Source of the DNA: Gordonia malaquae NBRC 108250 | GTDB lineage: Bacteria > Actinomycetota > Actinomycetes > Mycobacteriales > Mycobacteriaceae | Direction: 5' to 3' | DNA: 64,000 bases | Assembly (NCBI RefSeq): GCF_000344135.1 | Contig: NZ_BAOP01000011.1 | Location: 1 to 64,000 of the forward strand | In this document: positions 8,896-18,099 of the stretch, in pieces | Layout of the letters: each line of letters begins with the position of its first letter | Position numbering within the stretch: the first letter of the stretch is position 1 | Made by a program: the position numbers and the translations under genes | Notes under the pieces: generated by a model | Seen by the model: only the letters and a program-made list of their open reading frames with translations | The model's database searches: none | What the model was told of the DNA's origin: nothing

Positions 8896-9564
8896 ATGAA
8901 GAAGCTGATGGTGGTTCTCGCCGTCGTGGCGGCACTGGTGTCGTCTCTGATCGGTATCGGCAGCGCCGACGCCGCACCTCGAGTCCCGCTGGGCGGCGGC
9001 TCGGGAATCCTCGTCCTCAAGGGCGGGAACACGGCCGCGGCGTGCACCGTGACCGCTGTCGGTCGTCCCACGTCCGGCTCGCACAAGGGTGAGTTGATCG
9101 CCGTCACCGCAGGTCACTGCGGCCGTCCCGGCCAGCGAGTGTTCTCCGAGCGTTACCAGCAGCGCGGTCAGATCGGCACGATCGTCTACAGCGCGTCGGA
9201 CGTCGACGTCGCGATCATCCGTCTCGATGCGGCGAAGGTCGCACCTGTCCGCACTGTCGGCGGCGTGACGATCCGTTCGATCGACACCCGTCCGATCGCG
9301 TTCCCGACCGTGGTCTGCAAGACCGGGCGCACCACGGGCAAGACCTGCGGTGTCACGTGGTTCTCAGACAATCAGAGCCACTTCAGCCAGATGTGCGTCA
9401 TCGAAGGCGATTCCGGCAGCCCGGTCGTCGTCGGCAACCGCCTGGTCGGCATGGTCAACGCCTACTACTTCCGGTCCTGCGCCGGACCGGAGACGGGCAC
9501 GAGCTCCAAGACGATCCTGAACCGTCTCGCGCGCCAGGGCTACGGCAACTTCCGCCTCGCCTGA
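8896..9564 (+). CDS. Secreted trypsin-like serine protease
   Basis: A 222-residue exported S1-fold protease. The N-terminus MKKLMVVLAVVAALVSSLIG is a typical signal peptide, with a likely cut after ADA before APRVPLGGG. The catalytic triad is visible as His in TAGHCG, Asp in SDVDVAIIRL and Ser in GDSGSPVV. Cysteines flank these sites and may form disulphides (CTV with HCG, and a later pair). The short length resembles streptogrisin-like or mycobacterial secreted peptidases. ATG 8896 has GGAG 5 nt upstream. It is monocistronic, followed by a strong terminator. The substrate is unknown. Confidence 0.85.
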   Translation: MKKLMVVLAVVAALVSSLIGIGSADAAPRVPLGGGSGILVLKGGNTAAACTVTAVGRPTSGSHKGELIAVTAGHCGRPGQRVFSERYQQRGQIGTIVYSASDVDVAIIRLDAAKVAPVRTVGGVTIRSIDTRPIAFPTVVCKTGRTTGKTCGVTWFSDNQSHFSQMCVIEGDSGSPVVVGNRLVGMVNAYYFRSCAGPETGTSSKTILNRLARQGYGNFRLA

Positions 9565-9583
9565 CCAAACAGCAAGAGCAGCT

Positions 9584-9622
9584 AAAGAGCGGCGGCCCCC
9601 TCGGGGCCGCCGCTCTTTTCGA
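9584..9622 (+). terminator. Strong intrinsic terminator after the protease gene
   Basis: A 16-bp perfect GC-rich stem (9584-9599 with 9603-9618) with a 3-nt loop is followed by a T run. It sits about 20 bp after the protease stop and is the most classical terminator in this part of the window. Confidence 0.92.
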
Positions 9623-9670
9623 TCAACACGTCGATGAGAATCATCGACCAGCGATGCCATTAGAGCGAAG

Positions 9671-9766
9671 GCATGGGGCGGACGGTCGCCGAGGAGCCCT
9701 CCGCAGCGAGCGAGCCGCTAGGCGAGCCCGCGAGGACTGCCGACGAGGCGACCGTCCGCCCCATGC
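9671..9766. repeat. 20-bp-arm inverted repeat with 56-nt spacer
   Basis: GCATGGGGCGGACGGTCGCC at 9671-9690 is exactly reverse-complemented at 9747-9766. The GC-rich spacer contains the CGAGCGAGC-type sequence often seen between actinobacterial genes. The structure lies in the convergent gap between the protease terminator and the SRPBCC gene, and no open frame uses it. It could be a terminator for the minus-strand gene or a dispersed element. Confidence 0.75.
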
Positions 9767-9787
9767 CGCCCACGTACAGCAGGAACC

Positions 9788-10240
9788 CTAAGACGAAGAA
9801 GGAACGCCTTCAACCGCAGACCGAAGCGCCGATTCCGTCTGCTTCACCGCTTGCCCCACCACGGGTTCGATGAGCGCGCCCAAGACGCGTCCTGCGATTC
9901 CGCCGGGGAGTTCGTAGTCGAAGTTGACGTCGACCACTGTCGTTCCGTCGTCGCCGTCCGCGAATCGCCAGCCAGTCTGGACGTCGAAGCCTGCAATGGA
10001 GGTGAGCACGACGACTCGGCCCTCTTCCCATTCGGTGACGCGCAGGGTCGAATCGAGGTTCTTCGGGCCGATCTTCATCGTCGCCTGGTACGTGGCGCCG
10101 AGGCCGCAGGTCTGGTCGGTGACGGGTGTGAAGCGGGTGACGCCGAACATCCAGTCGGGAACGTTGCGGTAGTCGTCGACGTACGCGAACACCTGCTCAC
10201 GTGGACTGTGTGTGGTCACCGTCTGGCGCACGCCCGGCAT
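9788..10240 (-). CDS. SRPBCC (START-like) family protein
   Basis: A 150-residue protein with the polyketide cyclase/START-like helix-grip fold. The signature run is FAYVDDYRNVPDWMFGV near residue 20, followed by TPVTDQTCGLGATYQATMK and a C-terminal helix with LPGGIAGRVLGALIEP. Such proteins bind hydrophobic ligands, but no ligand can be named. ATG 10240 has GGGAGA 7 nt upstream and starts the conserved part; longer frames upstream look non-coding. It is similar along its whole length to the protein at 10855-11295, so the two are likely paralogues. Confidence 0.8.
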   Translation of the reverse strand: MPGVRQTVTTHSPREQVFAYVDDYRNVPDWMFGVTRFTPVTDQTCGLGATYQATMKIGPKNLDSTLRVTEWEEGRVVVLTSIAGFDVQTGWRFADGDDGTTVVDVNFDYELPGGIAGRVLGALIEPVVGQAVKQTESALRSAVEGVPSSS

Positions 10241-10434
10241 GTTTGTCTCCCTGTCATCTGCGGTCCGGCCATCAGGCACACGACTGTGCCCGATGTTGCG
10301 TAGACCACAATGCCATGGACCGATGGCACGGTCCACGTTGGGTTCTTTGTCGTTCAGCGAACGGACCGCTCCATGCGGGGTCGACTACCGTCAGACCGTC
10401 CATGCGTGCAGTCCGACGAGAGAACGGCACTTCG

Positions 10435-10764
10435 ATGAGCCATCCACAGCAGCCCTACGGCTATCCACCGGCGAATCCGCGTCCATGTGGCACCGCTGCG
10501 CCCTACTCCCCTGCTCCGGCCGTGTACACCGCTGTGTTCCGCAAGCAGACGGGCATGCTGATCGTCGCGCAGACGACGCCGGTGCAGACGACGGGGACGT
10601 ACCCTGAGATCCGCTCTGCGTTCTGGAAAGCGCAGACCCATTGCCTCGTCTTCGGCTGGTGGGGCGTGCTGTCGCTCTTGATCTACAACTGGATCTCGTT
10701 GATACAGAACATGAGCGAGCTGTCGCGTATCAAGCACGCCGCTCGCGCCAACGGGGAGATCTAG
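10435..10764 (+). CDS. Small membrane protein with Pro-rich N-terminus
   Basis: A 109-residue protein. Residues 1-35 are rich in Pro, Tyr and Gln (starting MSHPQQPYGYPPANP). The middle reads as a soluble strand region (GMLIVAQTTPVQTTGTY), and residues about 78-95 form one hydrophobic segment in GWWGVLSLLIYNWISLI, followed by a basic cytoplasmic tail. Similar small proteins occur next to unrelated genes in Mycobacteriales, and no function is known to me. An ATG at 10402 in the same frame is an alternative start; neither has a clear ribosome site. It lies between two SRPBCC paralogues on the opposite strand. Confidence 0.6.
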   Translation: MSHPQQPYGYPPANPRPCGTAAPYSPAPAVYTAVFRKQTGMLIVAQTTPVQTTGTYPEIRSAFWKAQTHCLVFGWWGVLSLLIYNWISLIQNMSELSRIKHAARANGEI

Positions 10765-10770
10765 CCTTCT

Positions 10771-10834
10771 AACGAGGTATTCGACGACAAACGAGGCATA
10801 CATGCATGCCTCGTTTGTCGTCGAATACCTCGTT
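10771..10834. repeat. 29-bp perfect inverted repeat
   Basis: The arms at 10771-10799 and 10806-10834 are perfect reverse complements with a 6-nt loop. Within each arm the unit TGCCTCGTTT or TACCTCGTTT recurs 19 bp apart. The unit resembles the TGCCTCATTT...CGTC...TACCTG run of the 5647-5746 palindrome, so the two appear related. There is no U-tract. It begins 6 bp after the stop of the small membrane gene and ends 21 bp from the SRPBCC stop. Confidence 0.9.
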
Positions 10835-10854
10835 TGCCCCATGATGGGCGCGGA

Positions 10855-11295
10855 TCACGCCTCGACGGCAGTCCGGATCTTGGATTCGATGTGTTTGATC
10901 GCCTGGTCGGCGAACGGACCGATGAGGCCGCCGAGCACCTTGCCTGCGAGGCCGCCGGGAAGCGTGAAGTCGAACACGACGCTCAGCACGGTGGTGCCGG
11001 GCTCGTCACCGTCTCGGAAGGCCCACTCGGTGTTTGCCCCGAATCCCTTCACCGATTCCAGCTTGATCAGCTCGTTCTCGACCCACTCGGTGCATTCGAC
11101 GGTCGACTTGAGCTCCTTCGGCCCCACCTTCAAGGCGGCGGCGAACACTGAGCCCTTGCCCTGGACGACGTCGGTGGTCGGTTCGAAGCTGGTGACGCCG
11201 AGCATGTACTCGGGGACGTTCTTGTAGTCGTCGACGTATGCGAACAGCTTCTCGCGGGGTGCGGTGGTGACTGCTTCGTGCCGGACTTCGCTCAT
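10855..11295 (-). CDS. SRPBCC (START-like) family protein, paralogue
   Basis: A 146-residue START-like protein closely resembling the one at 9788-10240. It shares FAYVDDY, NVP, GVT-F, the GPK core and LPGGLAGKVLGGLIGP. The ligand is unknown. The start at ATG 11295 (MSEVRHEAV) has AGGGAAG a few bases upstream and matches the paralogue's start, so an upstream ATG (residues MTRHLLNEG) was set aside. Duplication with a small membrane gene in between suggests local amplification. Confidence 0.8.
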   Translation of the reverse strand: MSEVRHEAVTTAPREKLFAYVDDYKNVPEYMLGVTSFEPTTDVVQGKGSVFAAALKVGPKELKSTVECTEWVENELIKLESVKGFGANTEWAFRDGDEPGTTVLSVVFDFTLPGGLAGKVLGGLIGPFADQAIKHIESKIRTAVEA

Positions 11296-11373
11296 AACAC
11301 TTCCCTCATTGAGTAGGTGACGAGTCATCGTAACGTCGCTCGTCGAGGCGATCAGCGAGACCCCGAACAGCAG

Positions 11374-11406
11374 ACGGCCCCGCATCCATGGAGGATGCGG
11401 GGCCGT
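11374..11406 (-). terminator. Hairpin after ilvC
   Basis: A 14-bp perfect stem (11374-11387 with 11393-11406) with a 5-nt loop lies 15 bp beyond the ilvC stop. On the minus strand it is not followed by a strong U run, so termination may depend on the GC-rich stem alone. Confidence 0.7.
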
Positions 11407-11421
11407 GCTGGACGATCAGAC

Positions 11422-12456
<1,035 letters not shown>

Positions 12457-12487
12457 TTATTAGGAGGTGTTGCTTGTAATTGTCGCG

Positions 12488-12991
12488 CTAGCGGTTCGCG
12501 GACATGCTCTTGGGTCCACGTCCGAGGGTCACGCCGCCCGACTGAGCGATCTCGCGGATGCCGTACGGGTCCAGCATCCTCAGGAGCGCTTCGAGCTTCT
12601 CGGACGTTCCGGTGGCCTCGACGGTGACCGATTCCGGTGACACGTCGATGACCTTGGCGCGGAACAGATTGACCACGTCGATGATCTCACCTCGGTTGGT
12701 GGCATCGGTGCGGACCTTGATCATCATCAGTTCGCGGGAGACCGAGTTCGTCGGTTCCTGCTCGACGATCTTGATGACGTTGATCAGCTTGTTGAGCTGC
12801 TTCGTCACTTGTTCGAGGGGGAAGTCGTCGACGGTGACCATGATGGTCATGCGCGAGATGCCCTTGAGTTCGGTCGGGCCGACGGCCAACGACTCGATGT
12901 TGAAGCCGCGACGCGAGAAGAGACCGGAGACGCGTGCGAGCACGCCCGGACGGTCCTCGACCAGAACGCTCAGCGTATGGGTGGTGCTCAC
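12488..12991 (-). CDS. ilvN: Acetolactate synthase small (regulatory) subunit
   Basis: A 167-residue regulatory subunit that binds IlvB and gives valine feedback inhibition in relatives. The N-terminal ACT domain reads [29 protein letters not shown], with the Gly and Asn positions typical of valine-sensitive forms. A second ACT-like domain follows at about residue 90. Length is normal for actinobacteria. The GTG start overlaps the ilvB stop as GTGA, consistent with the 1:1 complex. Confidence 0.95.
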   Translation of the reverse strand: MSTTHTLSVLVEDRPGVLARVSGLFSRRGFNIESLAVGPTELKGISRMTIMVTVDDFPLEQVTKQLNKLINVIKIVEQEPTNSVSRELMMIKVRTDATNRGEIIDVVNLFRAKVIDVSPESVTVEATGTSEKLEALLRMLDPYGIREIAQSGGVTLGRGPKSMSANR

Positions 12992-14874
12992 AGCGAATCC
13001 TTCCCGTTCATGACTTCGTGGATCTCGACGGGGCCTGCAGCGGACTCGTCGTCGTCGAACAGCGGGCGGATGTCCCGGGCCGCCATGATCTCGTCGTTGC
13101 CGGTGCCTGCAGCGACCATCGGCCAGACCTGTGCGTCCTTGCCGACGATGAAGTCGATGAGGACGGGACGGTCGTTGATCTCGCGCGCCTTGGCGATCGC
13201 AGGTGCGACGTCCTCTTCACGCTCGACGCGGATCGCGACACAACCGAGCGCCTCGCCGAGCTTGACGAAGTCGGGGATCATCCGCGAGTGCGTCGCCAGG
13301 TCGGTGTTCGAGTAACGCTGGTCGTAGAACAGCGTCTGCCACTGGCGGACCATGCCGAGGTTGCCGTTGTTGATCAGGGCGACCTTGATCGGGATGCCTT
13401 CGATGGCGCAGGTCGCGAGCTCCTGGTTGGTCATCTGGAAGCAGCCGTCGCCGTCGATGGCCCAGACTTCCTTCTCCGGTGCGGCGGCCTTGGCGCCCAT
13501 CGCAGCGGGGATCGAGTAGCCCATGGTGCCGAGTCCACCCGAATTGAGCCAGGTGCGCGGCTTCTCGTACTTGACGAACTGCGCGGCCCACATCTGGTGC
13601 TGACCGACACCCGCGACGTACACGGCGTCGGGGCCCGCGGCCTTGCCGAGTTCGGAGATGACGAACTCGGGCGACAGCGAACCGTCGGACTGACCGTCGT
13701 AGCTGAGCGGGAAGCGTGCCCGGATGTCGTCGAGGTACACCCACCACGCGGTCAGGTCGGGGCTGGTCCCACCGGTGGCGCGCTCGGCGCGCAGCGCCTC
13801 GATCAGGTCGACGATGACAGCCTGCGCGTCACCGACGATCGGCACGTCGACGTCGCGGTTCTTGCCGATCTCCGCAGGGTCGATGTCGGCGTGGATGACC
13901 TTCGCGTCGGGTGCGAACGAATCGAGCTGGCCGGTCACGCGGTCGTCGAAGCGGGCGCCGAGTGTGATCAGCAGGTCGCTGCGCTGCAGGGCCGCAACTG
14001 CGCCGACGGTGCCGTGCATGCCGGGCATGCCCATGTGCTGGGTGTGGCTGTCCGGGAACGCACCGCGCGCCATCAGCGTGGTGACGACCGGGATGCCCGT
14101 CAGCTCGGCGAGCTCCATCAGCTCGGCCGACGCCTCTGCCTTGATGACACCGCCGCCGACATACAGGACAGGCTTGGACGCCTGCTGGATGAGGCGTGCG
14201 GCCTCACGGATCTGCTTGCCGTGCGGACGCGTGACCGGACGGTAGCCGGGCAGGTCGAACTGCGGCGGCCACGAGAAGGTGGTCTGCGCCTGCAGGATGT
14301 CCTTGGGGATGTCAACGAGCACTGCGCCGGGGCGGCCGCTTTCGGCGATGTAGAACGCCTCGGCGATCGTGCGCGGGATGTCCGCCGCCGAGCTCACCAG
14401 GAAGTTGTGCTTGGTGATCGGCATCGTGATCCCGGAGATGTCAGCTTCCTGGAAGCCGTCGGTGCCGATGAGTGCGCGACCGACCTGGCCGGTGATCGCG
14501 ACAACGGGGACCGAGTCCATCTGCGCATCGGCGAGCGGGGTGACGAGGTTCGTCGCACCCGGGCCCGACGTCGCCATCATGACGCCGGCCTTGCCCGCGA
14601 CCTGGGCGTACCCGGTGGCTGCGTGACCTGCGCCCTGCTCGTGGCGGACCAGGACGTGGCGGACCTTGGTCGAGTCGAGGAGCGGGTCGTACACCGGGAG
14701 GACCGCGCCGCCCGGAATGCCGAAGACCACTTCGACGCCGAGCTCTTCGAGCGTGCGAACCACCGACTGTGCGCCGGTGACACGCTCGGGTGCGACGCTT
14801 GCGCCGCCCGATCGCATGGATTCCGTCGACGGCGACTGCGGCCGCGGCGAACCGTGTGCTGTTGGATTACTCAC
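12988..14874 (-). CDS. ilvB: Acetolactate synthase large (catalytic) subunit
   Basis: A 628-residue ThDP enzyme that condenses pyruvate with pyruvate or 2-ketobutyrate. The first domain carries the catalytic Glu in [17 protein letters not shown]. The central domain binds FAD (RFDDRVTG), and the ThDP motif [29 protein letters not shown] lies near residue 490. The first 40 residues are a Ser/Pro-rich extension like that of the mycobacterial enzyme. The GTG at 14874 has GAGGA 7 nt upstream. Expression is probably set by the leader and terminator at 14961-15085. Confidence 0.96.
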   Translation of the reverse strand: MSNPTAHGSPRPQSPSTESMRSGGASVAPERVTGAQSVVRTLEELGVEVVFGIPGGAVLPVYDPLLDSTKVRHVLVRHEQGAGHAATGYAQVAGKAGVMMATSGPGATNLVTPLADAQMDSVPVVAITGQVGRALIGTDGFQEADISGITMPITKHNFLVSSAADIPRTIAEAFYIAESGRPGAVLVDIPKDILQAQTTFSWPPQFDLPGYRPVTRPHGKQIREAARLIQQASKPVLYVGGGVIKAEASAELMELAELTGIPVVTTLMARGAFPDSHTQHMGMPGMHGTVGAVAALQRSDLLITLGARFDDRVTGQLDSFAPDAKVIHADIDPAEIGKNRDVDVPIVGDAQAVIVDLIEALRAERATGGTSPDLTAWWVYLDDIRARFPLSYDGQSDGSLSPEFVISELGKAAGPDAVYVAGVGQHQMWAAQFVKYEKPRTWLNSGGLGTMGYSIPAAMGAKAAAPEKEVWAIDGDGCFQMTNQELATCAIEGIPIKVALINNGNLGMVRQWQTLFYDQRYSNTDLATHSRMIPDFVKLGEALGCVAIRVEREEDVAPAIAKAREINDRPVLIDFIVGKDAQVWPMVAAGTGNDEIMAARDIRPLFDDDESAAGPVEIHEVMNGKDSL

Positions 14875-14960
14875 TGCACGTTCCTCATCCTCGTGTGCCA
14901 GTAATGTGTCCGACACTCTCGCCCAGGTCGGCGACGCGATGGTCACCGGTTCCTGACAAG

Positions 14961-14994
14961 AAAAAACCCCCGACAGCGGGTGCTGGTCGAGGGG
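14961..14994 (-). terminator. ilvB attenuator terminator
   Basis: On the minus strand CCCC, CGA and CAGC pair with GCTG, TCG and GGGG, with single-base bulges, and are followed by six T residues. It lies 40 nt after the leader-peptide stop and 86 nt before the ilvB start, the position expected for an attenuator. A competing antiterminator was not worked out by folding. Confidence 0.88.
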
Positions 14995-15034
14995 CGCGTC
15001 GTTGGTGTTTCGGAAGGGTCTACGAAGTGACCGA

Positions 15035-15085
15035 TCAGGCGTTGACGCGCCGACCGAGTACTACTACGAGAATCTTCTGATCCAT
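15035..15085 (-). CDS. ilvL: ilv leader peptide
   Basis: A 16-codon frame encodes [16 protein letters not shown] and then TGA. Seven of its 16 residues are branched-chain amino acids (one Ile, two Leu and four Val, with three consecutive Val codons). It sits just upstream of a U6 terminator and the ilvB gene. The layout matches the known ilvBNC leader of Corynebacterium glutamicum, where ribosome stalling at these codons prevents termination. The ATG is only a few bases from the predicted transcription start, so the peptide is probably read from a nearly leaderless end. Its function is inferred from position and composition. Confidence 0.88.
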   Translation of the reverse strand: MDQKILVVVLGRRVNA

Positions 15086-15094
15086 CACACGAAT

Positions 15095-15124
15095 AACGTA
15101 GAGCAGTGCCACAGATGTAGTCAA
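15095..15124 (-). promoter_or_regulatory. ilvBNC promoter
   Basis: On the minus strand -35 TTGACT (15119-15124) and -10 TACGTT (15095-15100) are separated by 18 bp. Transcription should begin near 15087-15088, two or three bases before the leader-peptide ATG. This is the best sigma-70-type promoter seen in the window. Confidence 0.75.
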
Positions 15125-15170
15125 ATCCGCCCGCGACCGGCTCCGGTCCGCTATTGGGCGACGTGGAACA

Positions 15171-15593
15171 ATGGTCGCCGTGACCGACTCGTCCTTCGAC
15201 TTCAAGATCTCGCGACTCGCGTACGCGGTCGTCCCCGTCGCCGTCTTCGTGGTGGTGATCCTGATCGGCGGATCCGTGTGGTTCGCATTCGGCGCCGTGA
15301 TCCCATTCGCACTCGCGTGGTGGATCCACCACCTGCGCACCCACGTCGATTCCGACGGCATCGTCGCCGTCGGCACGTTCGGGACGACCACTCTCTCCTG
15401 GGACGACGTCGCGGGCCTCCGGTTCCCCAAGTGGGGATCGGTGCGAGCGGTGACAACCGACGGGCGCGAGGTCCGACTCCCCGCTGTCGGATTCGCCGAC
15501 ATGCCTGTCCTGTCCGCTGCGAGCGACGGTCGGATCCCCGATCCGTTCGCCGCCGAGCGCGATGCCCGACGGGCCGCGTCCGACGACTCCTGA
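15171..15593 (+). CDS. PH-domain membrane protein, Cfp6-like
   Basis: A 140-residue protein in the position of Rv3004 (cfp6, low-molecular-weight antigen 6). Two hydrophobic segments (about residues 16-50) form a hairpin in the membrane. They are followed by a bacterial PH-like domain with the pattern IHHLRTHVDSDGIVAVGTFG, the 'SW.DV..L' strand (TLSWDDVAGLRF) and VRLPAVGFADMPVL. No enzymatic role is known. GTG at 15180 in the same frame is an alternative start. It diverges from the ilvB leader across about 85 bp. Confidence 0.75.
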   Translation: MVAVTDSSFDFKISRLAYAVVPVAVFVVVILIGGSVWFAFGAVIPFALAWWIHHLRTHVDSDGIVAVGTFGTTTLSWDDVAGLRFPKWGSVRAVTTDGREVRLPAVGFADMPVLSAASDGRIPDPFAAERDARRAASDDS

Positions 15594-15640
15594 CTCAGGG
15601 CGGCGCGCCCACAACTCACCGACGCCAAGCGAGGTCTGCC

Positions 15641-16975
15641 ATGTCCGTGACCACCCGCGACATCGAAGATCTCGTGGATGCCGGTCGTCTCACCGACGCC
15701 GCCCACGAACTCGCGCAGATGGCTCCTCAAGAAGCGGCGTCTGTGCTCGACGGGCTCGACACTCGACGCGGCACCATCGCCTTCCGTCTGCTCCCCAAGG
15801 ACGATGCGGTAGCGGTGTTCGACGACATGTCGTCGAATACGCAGGCCCGTCTCATCGAGACGCTCGGAACGTCGGAGGTGGCGGAAGCGTTCGACAACCT
15901 CGATCCCGACGACCGCGCGGAACTCCTCGACGAACTGCCCGCGACGGTCGCGAAACGTCTGGTCCGCAACCTGTCGGACGCGGAGCGCGAATCGACAGCG
16001 GTTGTCCTCGGATACGGCCGGAACTCGGTCGGGCGGCGGATGAGCCCGGAGTTCGTCCACGTCTACGGCGACGACTCGGTGGAGGTCGCGCTGACGCGCG
16101 TCATCGCCCGCGGGCACGACGCCGAGACCATCTACACGATCCCCGTCGTCGATCACGAACGTTGCCTGCTCGGCGTCGTGAGTCTCCGCGATCTGCTCCT
16201 GAGCGATCCCGCGGCACCCGTCGAAGACCACCGCCGCACTCCCGTGTACAGCCTGGCGACGGCGGCGGCCGAGGTGGCCGCACGACGATGCGTCGATCTC
16301 AGCCTCCCCGCGATGCCCGTGGTCGACAGTGAAGACCGCCTGGTCGGGATGCTGACCCTGGACGACGCCGCCGACGTCGTGGCCGCCGCCCGGGACGAGG
16401 ACGCTGCGCGTGCAGGCGCCCACGAGATGCTGAAGACCCCGTATCTGCAGTCGTCGGTCTTCACGATCACCCGAGCCCGAGTGGTCTGGCTGTTCGTCCT
16501 TGCGGTCTCGGCGATCCTGACCGTCAATGTCCTGGAGGTCTTCGAGGGGACGCTGGAGCAGAAAGTCGCCCTCGCGCTGTTCATCCCACTGCTGACCGGT
16601 ATCGGCGGCAACACCGGATCGCAGGCCGCGACCACGGTGACCAGAGCGTTGGCCATGGACGAGGTCCGTGCACGCGATGTCGCGCGCGTGGCGGCGAAGG
16701 AGGCCCGGGTCGGCGTGACGATGGGCGCGGCGCTCGGACTCGTCGGTTTCGCCGTGGCGTCGATCGCCTACGACACCGAGATCGGCGTCGTGATCGGCAC
16801 GACGATCGTGTCGATCTGTGTCGTCGCGGCGACCGTCGGCGGCATCATGCCCCTGGTGGCGAAGACCATCCGCGTCGACCCCGCAGTGTTCTCCACACCG
16901 TTCATCTCAACGTTCTGCGACGCCACCGGCCTGCTCATCTACTTCACGATCGCGAAGACCGTCCTCGGGATCTGA
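15641..16975 (+). CDS. mgtE: Magnesium transporter MgtE
   Basis: A 444-residue Mg2+ channel of the inner membrane. Domains in order are an N-terminal helical domain with repeated LPKDDAVAVFDDM and LDPDDRAELLDELP units (about 10-125), two CBS domains (about 135-255), a linker, and five membrane helices from about residue 280. The pore helix motif FIPLLTGIGGNTGSQAATT is intact. ATG 15641 has GAGG 7 nt upstream. No M-box Mg2+ riboswitch fits in the 47 bp before it, so the usual gating by the CBS and N domains is probably the main control. Confidence 0.94.
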   Translation: MSVTTRDIEDLVDAGRLTDAAHELAQMAPQEAASVLDGLDTRRGTIAFRLLPKDDAVAVFDDMSSNTQARLIETLGTSEVAEAFDNLDPDDRAELLDELPATVAKRLVRNLSDAERESTAVVLGYGRNSVGRRMSPEFVHVYGDDSVEVALTRVIARGHDAETIYTIPVVDHERCLLGVVSLRDLLLSDPAAPVEDHRRTPVYSLATAAAEVAARRCVDLSLPAMPVVDSEDRLVGMLTLDDAADVVAAARDEDAARAGAHEMLKTPYLQSSVFTITRARVVWLFVLAVSAILTVNVLEVFEGTLEQKVALALFIPLLTGIGGNTGSQAATTVTRALAMDEVRARDVARVAAKEARVGVTMGAALGLVGFAVASIAYDTEIGVVIGTTIVSICVVAATVGGIMPLVAKTIRVDPAVFSTPFISTFCDATGLLIYFTIAKTVLGI

Positions 16976-17002
16976 AGGGACGATCGTGAGTGATCGCGAC
17001 CG

Positions 17003-17365
17003 TCAGCGCGCGAGCGCGGCGTCCAGCGCCGCACGGATCTCGGCATCACTCGCTCCGACCTCACGACACGATCCGACGTACACAGCAGCGACGTCTGCGA
17101 GTACGTCGTCGCGGGCTCGGGGCGGGGCGCTGACCCTGGTCCCACTGCCCCTCCGCGACGCAATCAATTGCTGCTGTTCGAGTTCCCGATAGGCGCGCGC
17201 CACGGTGCCTGGCGCCACACCCAGATCATTCGCCAACTGACGGACCGTCGGCAGTCGCTCTCCCATCGCGAAGACTCCGGAACCGATCGCGCCAGCCAAC
17301 TGTGCGCGGATCTGTTCGTACGGCGGCGTCGGGTCGTTGCCATCGACGGTGAGCACGATACTCAT
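17003..17365 (-). CDS. GntR-family regulator, YtrA type
   Basis: A 120-residue transcription factor. The winged helix-turn-helix occupies residues about 12-78: PPYEQIRAQLAGAIGSG, then LPTVRQLANDLGVAPGTVARAYRELE and SRRGSGTRV. The short C-terminal part, with no large effector domain, is typical of the YtrA subfamily, whose members usually repress their own operon of membrane proteins. The ATG overlaps the upstream stop as ATGA. The two 18-bp palindromes at 18361-18420 in front of the operon are its likely operators. Confidence 0.85.
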   Translation of the reverse strand: MSIVLTVDGNDPTPPYEQIRAQLAGAIGSGVFAMGERLPTVRQLANDLGVAPGTVARAYRELEQQQLIASRRGSGTRVSAPPRARDDVLADVAAVYVGSCREVGASDAEIRAALDAALAR

Positions 17366-18099
17366 GCCCGAACTCCCTGCGGTGCTCGCTTGACGCCACG
17401 CCGCGTCCTGTTCGCGGCGGCGGCTGCGCCCCACACGAACAACACGATCCATACCGCGGTGGACATGTAGAGCACCCACCCGGACACCGTCCACCAGCCG
17501 CTGCCGCACCCCGTCCCGGCGAGGTGCCGCACCGCAGCGCCTGTCACCAGCGCGACTGCCGCTCCGGTCACCGCGACGAGGCAGGCGAACAGCCCTGCGG
17601 CAGAGGTGGCGGACGAACGTCGGACGAGGTCGTCCGCAGCAGTCGACATGGCGTCGGAGTCCGGCCGACCACGATCGACTATCGACCGGACCGCCAACAT
17701 GAACGCCACGGCACCGGCCAGAATCCCGCCCGTCAGAACCATCAGCTCCTCGCGGCTCCACGACGCCCGAGCCAGGACGGTCCCATCACGGCAGGTGACG
17801 CCGAGACCCGGCGCGACAGTCCCGGTGTTGAGCACTGTCACGACCGAGATGCCGATCACCGACACCGCGGCGACGCCGGTCACCGCCACGAGCCGGGAAG
17901 GCAGATAGTCGGCGGCACGACGGGGCGAAAGCGTCACGGTCACCAGTGCGTCGACCGGACGGTACGCACGCCACTCAGCCACCGCGATGGCGATCAGCTG
18001 CACGACGATGAAGATCGCCGGGACGACACAGACCAGCACCCGCAGGTCGCTGCTGGTGTACCCGAACCAGCCGGACCCGTTGAAGTACGTGCCAATCAC
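17362..18099 (-). CDS. Multi-pass membrane protein in GntR operon
   Basis: A 245-residue protein with about five or six hydrophobic segments (VLVCVVPAIFIVVQLIAIAVA, VAVTGVAAVSVIGISVVTVL, LMVLTGGILAGAVAFMLAV, AAGLFACLVAVTGAAVALVTG, VLYMSTAVWIVLFVWGAA). I recognise no catalytic motif. Proteins of this kind accompany YtrA-type regulators and often belong to envelope-stress or transport operons. The GTG at 18099 overlaps the upstream stop as GTGA, so all three genes are probably translated together. The extension upstream of this GTG is read as non-coding. Confidence 0.7.
   Translation of the reverse strand: MIGTYFNGSGWFGYTSSDLRVLVCVVPAIFIVVQLIAIAVAEWRAYRPVDALVTVTLSPRRAADYLPSRLVAVTGVAAVSVIGISVVTVLNTGTVAPGLGVTCRDGTVLARASWSREELMVLTGGILAGAVAFMLAVRSIVDRGRPDSDAMSTAADDLVRRSSATSAAGLFACLVAVTGAAVALVTGAAVRHLAGTGCGSGWWTVSGWVLYMSTAVWIVLFVWGAAAAANRTRRGVKRAPQGVRA

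Noticed and set aside
12934-14904. 656-codon plus-strand open frame over ilvB
   Set aside because: It is antisense to the unmistakable ilvB sequence and consists of low-complexity Arg/Asp/Val runs.
15594-15640. M-box magnesium riboswitch before mgtE
   Set aside because: Only 47 bp separate mgtE from the previous gene, too short for this riboswitch.
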